Source: Gammaproteobacteria bacterium (GTDB lineage Bacteria; Pseudomonadota; Gammaproteobacteria; SZUA-229). Taken from it: a stretch of 8,720 nucleotides of DNA. The notes beneath the pieces were generated by a model, which ran no database searches, was not told where the DNA came from, and worked only from the letters and a program-made list of their open reading frames with translations. The DNA lies in contig JAGLQT010000193.1 in NCBI GenBank assembly GCA_023136715.1, positions 1-8,720 on the forward strand. The letters are read 5' to 3'. Each line of letters begins with the position of its first letter. The first letter of the stretch is position 1. Shown piece by piece: positions 1 to 6,206 of this stretch. The position numbers were made by a program, and so were the translations under genes.

Positions 1-298
1 TCCAGGTTTGAACCTGCGGCATATTCGATTGCTGCATTCTGTTCCTCATCTGAGGCTGACGCTGCCTCACCCACTCGGGTACACCTCGATTTAGCTGGTT
101 AGAACGAGCAGAAAGATATGCCTGTCTTTCTTCATCTTTAGAATCATTCTGAACGTTCCGCATTGGACTGTATTGATCTACATCATCCATAGATCTATAT
201 GGACCAGGTGGCGGCATCAAAATTCCACTATTTTCAGCGATAACTGAACCCGTTAACGTTACCGCAACAACTGCCATTAATACCAATCTTGTTTTCAT
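1..298 (-). CDS. Small secreted Met/Gln/Arg-rich protein of unknown function, C-terminus beyond the window
   Basis: This reading frame starts with ATG at 298 and stays open to the left edge, giving 99 codons without a stop. The N-terminus is a clear Sec signal peptide: MKTR, then a hydrophobic stretch (LVLMAVVAVTLTG), then a probable cleavage after residue 21 (VIA before ENS). The visible mature part contains a PPPG segment and is rich in Gln, Met, Asn and Arg, with no cysteine. I recognise no domain. An AAGG lies about eight bases before the start. Only 24 bases separate it from the end of the RND gene, so it is probably the last visible member of the same operon and may be a periplasmic accessory of the pump. 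That role is inferred from position alone. The sequence shows the gene is real; its function is unknown. Confidence 0.75.
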   Translation of the reverse strand, partial: MKTRLVLMAVVAVTLTGSVIAENSGILMPPPGPYRSMDDVDQYSPMRNVQNDSKDEERQAYLSARSNQLNRGVPEWVRQRQPQMRNRMQQSNMPQVQTW

Positions 299-322
299 AT
301 AATCGCCTTCTTCACTCTTCTT

Positions 323-3300
323 TTATTGCTTATCCAGCCCAGGGTTCAGACGGATGCCTCTTCTTTTCTTCGGCGCCGCTTTCTTTTTGCTTACAGCAAC
401 CTTGTTTGTTTTAGTCACTGCTTTTTTTTCTGGCGTCGATTTTTTACTCTCTGATGCCGTTTTTTTTCTAGGGGCAGCTTTCTTTCGCGGTGCCGCTTTC
501 TTTTTTACTGCTGGCGGCGTTACTTTTTCATGCTTGTTTTTTTCTTCAACAACGGGCTGACCTGAGGACTGACTCGGCTCAGAGCTTTGCGGTGAAACCG
601 AATCAACGCTTGCTACATTAGCTGATGGCGGTGACGAAGGAGTCGGTGGCGGATTACCACCTGCGGGCCCTGAACTACCACTTGGAGGTGGTGGCGGTGG
701 TGGAGATGCTGGGGAATCATCTGAACCACTGCTAAAACGTGATAACAGGCTATCTATACCCATACGAGCCATCATAATGAACATGCGGCCAATATAGAAA
801 AGCCACATCGCTCCGCCAATTACCGCAGAATATATTCTCATCCACAATGGTAATTGATAAGCGACAACTTCCGGTTCGACCTCAGCCTTTTTAGTAGGAC
901 ATTCGCCAATATTCGCTAAAGCATAAAATTGTTTGCTAACACTAATACAGCCAAGCGGAATCACAACTAGCGTTAGCACTGTAGCTACACCTGCGCCATA
1001 CAACAAACTGACAGCCATACCCTTGAAAATCAGATCATCAAGAATCATGTAGGCACCCGCCATCAGTGTCAGCGCCGTGATCAAAATAGGTCGCATACGC
1101 GCCTTACCCGCAATCACAACGGCTTCTTTAATATCCACACCATTAGCGACTTCATGCTTAACAAATTCGACCAGTAAAATAGAGTTTCGGACGACAATAC
1201 CGGCGAGCGCAATAAAACCAATCATGGAGGTTGCGGTAAATTCTGCATTAGCAAACCAGTGACCAGGAATGATGCCAATGAGTGTTAATGGGATAGGCGC
1301 CATGATCAGGCCACCAAGAGTAAAATTCTTGAATTCCCAAACGATCAAGCCATAAATCAGCAGCATGGCTGCCATGAAAGCACCGCCCATGTCCCTGAAG
1401 GTTTCATAGGTCACTGTCCACTCACCGCCCCATTCAAAACCACTTTCAAAACTATCATCTGGTGGGCCTAACAAACCCCATGGCATACCAGTCATGGTGA
1501 CACCATCAGGAGTGACGTAATTTTCGAGAATATCTTCCACATTAAACATGCCATAAATAGGCGCGCCCAGGCGCCCTTCCATTTCACCGGTGACGTATTC
1601 AACGGCACGTAAGTCTTTGTGATAAACAAGGTGATCTTCTCTTTCCTTGATAAAACTACCCAGCTCAGAAAGCGGCACGGTCTCGCCATTAACACCGGTA
1701 ATCGGTAAATTACCCAGCCGGTTAATTTGTGAGCGAACGCCCATAGGGGTCTGAATAACTATGTAAGTAGGCTCCAGTACCACACCTTTTTTCACATCAC
1801 CGAGCTTGAAACCACCCATCACCATCGTCAGGTTACGATTAATGGCATCAACAGAAATACCACGGCGTACCGCTTTTTCGGTATCAACTTCAAAACGCCA
1901 GTAATCATGCGCGGTGGCCATATAATTATCGACGTCAGTAATACCTTCGGCTTCCTTAAAGATCTCGGTCATATCACGAGCAACCTGACGCCGCGTTTCT
2001 GCATCAGGGCCATATATCTCTGTTACCATGGTTTGTAACACAGGAGGTCCAGGTGGCATTTCAATAATCTGGATATCAGCACCCAGCTCTTGCGCCAGCT
2101 CTGTTATCAACTCACGTGCATGAACTGCAATTTCATGACTCGCTCGCTCTCGGTCATCCTTATCAAGCAGCATGATTTGTATATCAGCCTGCCAGGGTTC
2201 CTGTCTTAAATAGTAATGTCGAACCATACCGTTGAAATTAAAGGGTGATGCAGTACCGACATAAGTTTGAAGAGACGTCACTTCAGGAATTTCACGCAGT
2301 TTAGCTGCGAGCCGTGTTGTCACATTGGCAGTGACGGGCATCGCCGTACCATCCGGCATGTTCACAACCACATTAAATTCAGACTTATTATCAAACGGCA
2401 ACATCTTCACAGTGACTGCCTGTGTATAAAATAATGAACAGGCAAGAAATGTTGCTGCAATCAACAAAAATAGAAATGCCAAACCAACTGGCCTGTTATT
2501 GCATAATGGATTCATGCAGGGCTCATAGAACTTACCGATCATGTCGGCAACTTTTTTCTCACGTTCTTCCGCTTTTTTCAAAGCCCCCAATTGTGGACGC
2601 AGTCGCATCGCAAACCAGGGCACAAAAATAAACGCCGCAAACAATGAAAGCACCATAGCGGCAGAACCCAGTACAGGAATAGGGCGCATATAAGGCCCCA
2701 TCAAACCACTAACAAAACCCATCGCCAATAAAGCTGCAACAATAGCGAGTGTTGCCAGTATGGTGGGATTACCAACTTCACGCACCGCGTCGATAGCAAT
2801 ATTGGTTGTTGTTTTTCCTGCCTTTAACCATCGCCTGAAAATATTTTCGACCACGACTGTGGCATCATCAACCAGAATACCGATAGTAAATACCAGCGCA
2901 AACAGACTAACTCGGTCAATGGTGTAATCAAGAAACCAGGCAGACCATACCGTCATTAAAATAACCAGCGGTATAATGATAATAACCACTGATGCCGCGC
3001 GCGCACCAAGACCGATTAAGCATAGAATACTAACCGCGACGGTAGCTTCGAATAATGCCAGCAATAACTCATTGACCTTATCATTAGCGGTTTTTCCGTA
3101 ATTACGTGTAATGCTGACCTCAACATTATCGGGGATAAGGCGGCCTTTTAACGACTCAAGTTTTTCTAACAATTGATTAGCAACACTCACTCCATTGGTG
3201 CCAATTTTCTTTGCCACCGCAATCGTTACCGCTGGCGAATCTACCGTCTCGGGCGTCAAACCATCGTGCGCCAGCCCTGTTGAATAGGTCGCCATTTTAT

Positions 3301-4183
3301 TAGTTTCTTCCGGCGCCTGATAAACCCATGCCACATCGCGCACATAGACAGGCGAACCTTTTCTGATCGCCACGACAAGATTAGAAATATCCTGAGCACT
3401 TTTCAAAAAAGCCCCGGTATAAACGTTGAAGCTATTATTACCGCCTTCAACTGTACCTGCAGACTGCTCAGCATTAGCTGTTTTAATGGTATTACCGACG
3501 TCTTCAACACTGATACCAAATCCACTCAAACGCTCCGGTGAAACTTCCACACGAATTTGTTCAGCTCGACCTCCAACAACAAAGCCTTTACCCGAATTAG
3601 GCACCTCTTCCAGTCGCTGCAACACGTCCAGACCCAGAGTACGTAATATGGAATCATCAATTCCCGGATCCTCTGACCACAGGGTCACCGTCACCACGGG
3701 AACATCATCGGTGCCTACCGGTTTCACCAACGGCATTGATACACCCGGTGGAATCTTATCTAAATTCGATTGCAGCTTGTCATGCACTTTTACAATCGAA
3801 TCACCAAAGTCTTCACCCACTCTGAAGCGGGCAGTCACCATACCCTGACCACGAGCACTGGCAGAATAAACATGCCGTATGCCGGGCACTTCACTAATCA
3901 TGCGCTCTAATGGGTTAACAGCAAGGCTAGCTACCTGCTCAGCCGATGCACCAGGATACTTGAAGAAAATATCGACCATTGGTACAGAAATTTGAGGATC
4001 TTCCTGGCGCGGTGTAAACAAAAGCCCGAGCACACCAATACCCAGAAAGGCAAACATCAACAAAGGGGTGACTGGTGAGTTGATAAACTGACGAGTTATT
4101 CGTCCAGCAATACCAAGATTTGCTTCATCTAATTGCAGGTCGCCATTATCCTGCACATTTTTTTCTTCTATTTCATTCGACAT
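323..4183 (-). CDS. RND-family efflux transporter permease (AcrB-like) with an unusual C-terminal extension
   Basis: This is the inner-membrane proton-driven pump of a tripartite exporter. The 1286-residue product exceeds the usual 1020-1060 of the family by about 200 residues. It has TM1 at about 39-57, a first periplasmic porter region, TM2-TM6 with the hallmark GILVDDATVVVEN in TM4 (Asp439 and Asp440, the proton-relay pair), a second periplasmic region, and TM8-TM12 at about 933-1080. The TM10 relay position that is Lys in AcrB (K940) reads Arg here (R999, in GIVVRNSILLVEF). After the normal end of the fold (about 1085) come an extra hydrophobic segment (1113-1138), a Pro/Ser/Gly linker with seven consecutive prolines (1161-1167), and a Lys/Ala/Pro tail (1215-1286). 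The gene lies 45 bases after the membrane-fusion gene; its Shine-Dalgarno is weak. Substrate is not readable from sequence. The SCP2-like neighbour hints at something hydrophobic. Confidence 0.95.
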   Translation of the reverse strand: MSNEIEEKNVQDNGDLQLDEANLGIAGRITRQFINSPVTPLLMFAFLGIGVLGLLFTPRQEDPQISVPMVDIFFKYPGASAEQVASLAVNPLERMISEVPGIRHVYSASARGQGMVTARFRVGEDFGDSIVKVHDKLQSNLDKIPPGVSMPLVKPVGTDDVPVVTVTLWSEDPGIDDSILRTLGLDVLQRLEEVPNSGKGFVVGGRAEQIRVEVSPERLSGFGISVEDVGNTIKTANAEQSAGTVEGGNNSFNVYTGAFLKSAQDISNLVVAIRKGSPVYVRDVAWVYQAPEETNKMATYSTGLAHDGLTPETVDSPAVTIAVAKKIGTNGVSVANQLLEKLESLKGRLIPDNVEVSITRNYGKTANDKVNELLLALFEATVAVSILCLIGLGARAASVVIIIIPLVILMTVWSAWFLDYTIDRVSLFALVFTIGILVDDATVVVENIFRRWLKAGKTTTNIAIDAVREVGNPTILATLAIVAALLAMGFVSGLMGPYMRPIPVLGSAAMVLSLFAAFIFVPWFAMRLRPQLGALKKAEEREKKVADMIGKFYEPCMNPLCNNRPVGLAFLFLLIAATFLACSLFYTQAVTVKMLPFDNKSEFNVVVNMPDGTAMPVTANVTTRLAAKLREIPEVTSLQTYVGTASPFNFNGMVRHYYLRQEPWQADIQIMLLDKDDRERASHEIAVHARELITELAQELGADIQIIEMPPGPPVLQTMVTEIYGPDAETRRQVARDMTEIFKEAEGITDVDNYMATAHDYWRFEVDTEKAVRRGISVDAINRNLTMVMGGFKLGDVKKGVVLEPTYIVIQTPMGVRSQINRLGNLPITGVNGETVPLSELGSFIKEREDHLVYHKDLRAVEYVTGEMEGRLGAPIYGMFNVEDILENYVTPDGVTMTGMPWGLLGPPDDSFESGFEWGGEWTVTYETFRDMGGAFMAAMLLIYGLIVWEFKNFTLGGLIMAPIPLTLIGIIPGHWFANAEFTATSMIGFIALAGIVVRNSILLVEFVKHEVANGVDIKEAVVIAGKARMRPILITALTLMAGAYMILDDLIFKGMAVSLLYGAGVATVLTLVVIPLGCISVSKQFYALANIGECPTKKAEVEPEVVAYQLPLWMRIYSAVIGGAMWLFYIGRMFIMMARMGIDSLLSRFSSGSDDSPASPPPPPPPSGSSGPAGGNPPPTPSSPPSANVASVDSVSPQSSEPSQSSGQPVVEEKNKHEKVTPPAVKKKAAPRKKAAPRKKTASESKKSTPEKKAVTKTNKVAVSKKKAAPKKRRGIRLNPGLDKQ

Positions 4184-4200
4184 TTTTTATTCAACCAGAT

Positions 4201-4222
4201 TTGAAAACAATTTTGTCTTCAA
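4201..4222 (-). other. Intercistronic hairpin between membrane-fusion and RND genes
   Basis: The 45-base gap holds an inverted repeat, TTGAAAACAA and TTGTCTTCAA separated by two bases. In the minus-strand transcript the single mismatch becomes a G-U pair, giving a stem of about nine pairs with a four-base loop. No U-run follows directly, so it does not look like a terminator. It could act in mRNA processing or stability, tuning the pump relative to the adaptor. Function is inferred; the stem is AT-rich and only moderately stable. Confidence 0.4.
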
Positions 4223-4228
4223 TATTTT

Positions 4229-5527
4229 TTATTTTGAATGATCAGGAGAATATCCCGATTTGATTCCCGGAGGTGGAGAAGCAAAGATTTGTTCACCAGG
4301 ACGAACACCTGACAAGACAGCAACATTTTCATGATCGACTTCATCACCCAGTCGCACTAGACGCATCTCAGCACGACCCTCACGATTAAGCACAAACACG
4401 GCAGGCAAGCTGCCACGTCGCAATACCGAAGATAAGGGAATAATCGGCATATCGGTGATCGGTGTATTTACATCAGGAATCATCACTTCGGCATACATAC
4501 CCGGGCCACCAGCAACACCTGAAGGCAGGTCGAATTTCACTTCCACGGTGTGTCGTTGTGAATCAGCTATTGGGAAAATCTGCGCTACCCGTACTTCAAT
4601 ATAAGTATCACCAACATCCAGTTTTGCAGGCACAATCATATCCACGCTCAACGCTGAAACCAGACGAGCAGGGACATCGACTTTAAGCTGCAAATAACGG
4701 GTATCGGCGAACTTTAGCAAGGCCTGTCCCGGCTGAACGGTGTCGCCTACTTCTGCGAGTTTTTTAACCACCACGCCTTCAAAGGGTGAAATAGCACGGG
4801 TATCACGCAAACGCGCATCAATTTCATCAATACGCGAACGCGCACCAAATATTCCACTTTGCGCCTTTTTAACATGCGTGCCCTGAGAGTACAGATCAAC
4901 ATCACGAACCACCCAGGGATTCAAACCATTATAGCGATTACCACCACCTGAAGCCGGACCACCACCAAAACCCATAAATTTCTCAAACATAGACGGGAAG
5001 TAACCCATGCTTGGTGCGGTCTGTTGTTGCTGTTGCAAAGCCTGTGGTGCCCAGAACTCCCTGGAATATTGCGCACGAGCGTCCTGCAAGCCTGATGTTC
5101 GACCGTAAAGTTCGGCTATCGCCTGCTGGCGCTGTGCGATCACATCGTCATCATCGATAGCAACTAAAATCTCACCTTCGTCAAACCAGTCACCTTCACT
5201 GCCCGCAAGAAACTCAACACGCCCTGGAGTCTGCGCAGTTAACGTAACTTCTCGGTATGGTTTAACCGTTCCACCTAAAACGACATGAGCCCCCTTTTTT
5301 GTATTGGTAACGGTAACTATCGAATCATACCCAGTATCGCGCCGTGGAGCAGGATAAAAAACCTTTGTTGGTAAATTCGTCGCTTGACTGCTGCCGCCTG
5401 TTCGGTAATAGGCGCTTTCCGCCTGCAACTGAAAAGGCGTTATTAACGATATTGCAAACAACAAACGAACGCCTGCGCCTGGCCGAATAGTGAACCATTG
5501 CTTGTTAAGTATCACTGCTTTCCCCAT
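4229..5527 (-). CDS. Periplasmic membrane-fusion (HlyD/AcrA-type) adaptor of the RND pump
   Basis: The adaptor links an RND pump to an outer-membrane channel. The 432-residue product has an N-terminal export signal (hydrophobic about 19-35, likely cleavage after LQA at 36). There is no lipobox cysteine, so it is probably soluble or peripheral rather than a lipoprotein. Two half-lipoyl segments are visible: about 89-127 (QTPGRVEFLAGSEGDWFDEG) and about 245-275 (ISPFEGVVVKKLAEVGDTV). A beta-barrel region (about 278-350) and a membrane-proximal region (about 360-416) follow. Between the lipoyl halves, the expected coiled-coil hairpin is interrupted at about 160-210 by a run of five Gln and a Gly/Met/Phe-rich stretch. 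It starts 35 bases after the SCP2-like gene and precedes the RND gene. The ATG at 5527 has no strong Shine-Dalgarno, but no other Met precedes the signal. Role in the pump is firm from family and position; substrate is unknown. Confidence 0.93.
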   Translation of the reverse strand: MGKAVILNKQWFTIRPGAGVRLLFAISLITPFQLQAESAYYRTGGSSQATNLPTKVFYPAPRRDTGYDSIVTVTNTKKGAHVVLGGTVKPYREVTLTAQTPGRVEFLAGSEGDWFDEGEILVAIDDDDVIAQRQQAIAELYGRTSGLQDARAQYSREFWAPQALQQQQQTAPSMGYFPSMFEKFMGFGGGPASGGGNRYNGLNPWVVRDVDLYSQGTHVKKAQSGIFGARSRIDEIDARLRDTRAISPFEGVVVKKLAEVGDTVQPGQALLKFADTRYLQLKVDVPARLVSALSVDMIVPAKLDVGDTYIEVRVAQIFPIADSQRHTVEVKFDLPSGVAGGPGMYAEVMIPDVNTPITDMPIIPLSSVLRRGSLPAVFVLNREGRAEMRLVRLGDEVDHENVAVLSGVRPGEQIFASPPPGIKSGYSPDHSK

Positions 5528-5562
5528 AAAACTTTGAATAGACTGTTATCTATAGATGGTAT

Positions 5563-5949
5563 CTAGATTTTTGCCATTACAGCAAAACTTTTAATAAAGG
5601 GTCCGGCCATACGCGGATCTTTTACCATAGCGCCATAATCACCCACCAGAAATTTCAGTTTTCCCGTGGTATAAGAAACACCCAGACCCATCATGCCGGG
5701 CGGCTTTTTAGCCCATTTATTCCAATTATCACTTGAAGCACGCAGATCCCAATTAGGTGTTTCACCGTTATAAGCGCCAGCTGAAACAACATGACCATTC
5801 TCAACCGTAACAACACCTGTAGGCTGAGCGTCACCGACAAAACCATAAGCAATAACTGAGTTGAAATTAATTTGCTGAAGCGCATCTGCCAGACCCGGCT
5901 CAGTATTCCATGCATCTTGAAATTTTTTCATCCAATCTTCTTCAAACAT
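5563..5949 (-). CDS. SCP2-like (sterol carrier / lipid-binding domain) small cytoplasmic protein
   Basis: The 128-residue protein has no signal peptide and no membrane segment, and is about the length of a single SCP2 domain. The second half fits the family pattern: a Trp-containing helix (DNWNKWAKKPPG, about 73-84), then a strand with TTGKLKFLVGDYGAMVKD (about 93-110) and a C-terminal helix near PFIKSFAVMAKI. SCP2 domains form a hydrophobic cavity that binds lipids, sterols or acyl-CoA in other proteins. The ligand here cannot be read. It is the first gene of the operon, directly downstream of a sigma-54-type promoter and with the best Shine-Dalgarno in the cluster (AGAGGA, seven bases before ATG). 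A second Met at residue 7 is possible but less well placed. A cytosolic lipid-binding protein co-expressed with an RND pump suggests binding or presenting a hydrophobic molecule. Family assignment is by pattern recognition, so fairly but not fully sure. Confidence 0.78.
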   Translation of the reverse strand: MFEEDWMKKFQDAWNTEPGLADALQQINFNSVIAYGFVGDAQPTGVVTVENGHVVSAGAYNGETPNWDLRASSDNWNKWAKKPPGMMGLGVSYTTGKLKFLVGDYGAMVKDPRMAGPFIKSFAVMAKI

Positions 5950-5956
5950 TTTTTAT

Positions 5957-5962
5957 TCCTCT
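5957..5962 (-). promoter_or_regulatory. Ribosome binding site of the SCP2-like gene
   Basis: AGAGGA on the minus strand sits seven bases before the ATG at 5949, which favours that start over the internal Met at residue 7. It falls inside the roughly 36-base leader predicted from the sigma-54 promoter. Confidence 0.7.
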
Positions 5963-5994
5963 TATTTTTTAATTTTTATTAACCTTCAACACTA

Positions 5995-6012
5995 ATGCAA
6001 TAGACATGCCAA
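5995..6012 (-). promoter_or_regulatory. Sigma-54 (RpoN) -24/-12 promoter for the SCP2-MFP-RND operon
   Basis: The minus strand reads TTGGCATG, four bases, then TTGCAT. Compared with the known consensus (YTGGCACG-N4-TTGCW) only one position differs, C to T in the -24 element. The invariant GG (6010-6009) and GC (5998-5997) are exactly 12 bases apart, as sigma-54 requires. The predicted transcription start is near 5985, leaving a leader of about 36 bases that includes the Shine-Dalgarno. The divergent gene encodes a sigma-54 activator, which supports the call. Confidence 0.82.
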
Positions 6013-6016
6013 TTCA

Positions 6017-6029
6017 TAACCTATTGATT
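6017..6029 (-). promoter_or_regulatory. Putative IHF binding site
   Basis: The minus strand reads AATCAATAGGTTA, matching every defined position of the IHF consensus WATCAANNNNTTR. It begins four bases upstream of the -24 element, about -32 to -44 from the predicted start, and lies between the promoter and the candidate activator palindrome. That is where IHF bends DNA at many sigma-54 promoters. The motif is short and the region AT-rich, so chance is possible. Confidence 0.55.
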
Positions 6030-6140
6030 TAAAACACTATGATTAAATATCATTATTTCATTAAGCAACAATATTGTGATTGACTAATATCCTAAGTTAA
6101 TGATTTCATGACAAATGATGTGGCTATGCTGCAATGAAAC

Positions 6141-6154
6141 ATGTTGCGCAACAT
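6141..6154. promoter_or_regulatory. Perfect 14-bp palindrome, candidate activator (UAS) site
   Basis: ATGTTGCGCAACAT is its own reverse complement. It lies about 160 bases upstream of the predicted sigma-54 start and about 60 bases before the regulator's ATG. Fis-type helix-turn-helix activators of this class bind as dimers to such inverted repeats, typically 80-200 bases from the promoter. Further copies of the half-site GCAACA occur at 6065-6070 and 6165-6170. It may serve both activation of the operon and autoregulation of the activator. Binding is inferred. Confidence 0.55.
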
Positions 6155-6158
6155 CGCA

Positions 6159-6181
6159 ATACTTGCAACACTACAAAGTAT
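6159..6181. promoter_or_regulatory. Inverted repeat ATACTT-N11-AAGTAT upstream of the regulator gene
   Basis: Six-base arms at 6159-6164 and 6176-6181 flank an 11-base spacer that includes a GCAACA half-site. Its centre is about 22 bases, roughly two helical turns, from the centre of the palindrome at 6141-6154. It could be a second protein-binding site or part of the regulator's own promoter region. AT-rich sequence makes chance symmetry plausible. Confidence 0.25.
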
Positions 6182-6196
6182 ATCTATATACATTTT

Positions 6197-6201
6197 AGGA
6201 G
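6197..6201 (+). promoter_or_regulatory. Ribosome binding site deciding the start of the sigma-54 activator
   Basis: AGGAG lies five bases before the ATG at 6207. An in-frame ATG at 6141 would add 22 residues, but it has no such site and falls on the palindrome. The downstream start is preferred. Confidence 0.75.
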
Positions 6202-6206
6202 TAGTC

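Noticed and set aside
3..16. CAGGTT-TG-AACCTG inverted repeat near the left edge
   Set aside because: It lies inside the coding frame of the secreted protein, with a loop too short for a stable hairpin at full pairing and no other regulatory context.
354..560. Plus-strand 68-codon open frame encoding a Phe/Leu-rich hydrophobic peptide
   Set aside because: It is the antisense shadow of the lysine/alanine-rich RND tail; AAA-rich codons on one strand read as Phe codons on the other. The RND frame continues through it with clear family context upstream.
3426..3848. Plus-strand 140-codon open frame
   Set aside because: It lies entirely antisense to the conserved first periplasmic region of the RND gene, with Ser/Thr/Pro-rich composition typical of a shadow frame and no recognisable motif.
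5548..5568. Two small palindromes (ATCTATAGAT and ATCTAGAT) between the SCP2-like and membrane-fusion genes
   Set aside because: They are short and AT-rich, and the second overlaps the SCP2-like stop codon. They form no stable hairpin with a U-run and are likely chance symmetry.
6080..6108. Possible sigma-70 promoter for the activator with a TTGACT -35 at 6080-6085
   Set aside because: At 16-18 base spacing there is no acceptable -10 hexamer. Another pairing, TTGCAA (6164) with TATACA (6187), would place the start on the ribosome binding site. The activator's promoter remains unidentified.
6141..6206. A 22-residue N-terminal extension of the sigma-54 activator starting at ATG 6141
   Set aside because: The extension has no Shine-Dalgarno, begins on the regulatory palindrome, and resembles no PAS N-terminus. 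The ATG at 6207 has AGGAG at the proper distance.
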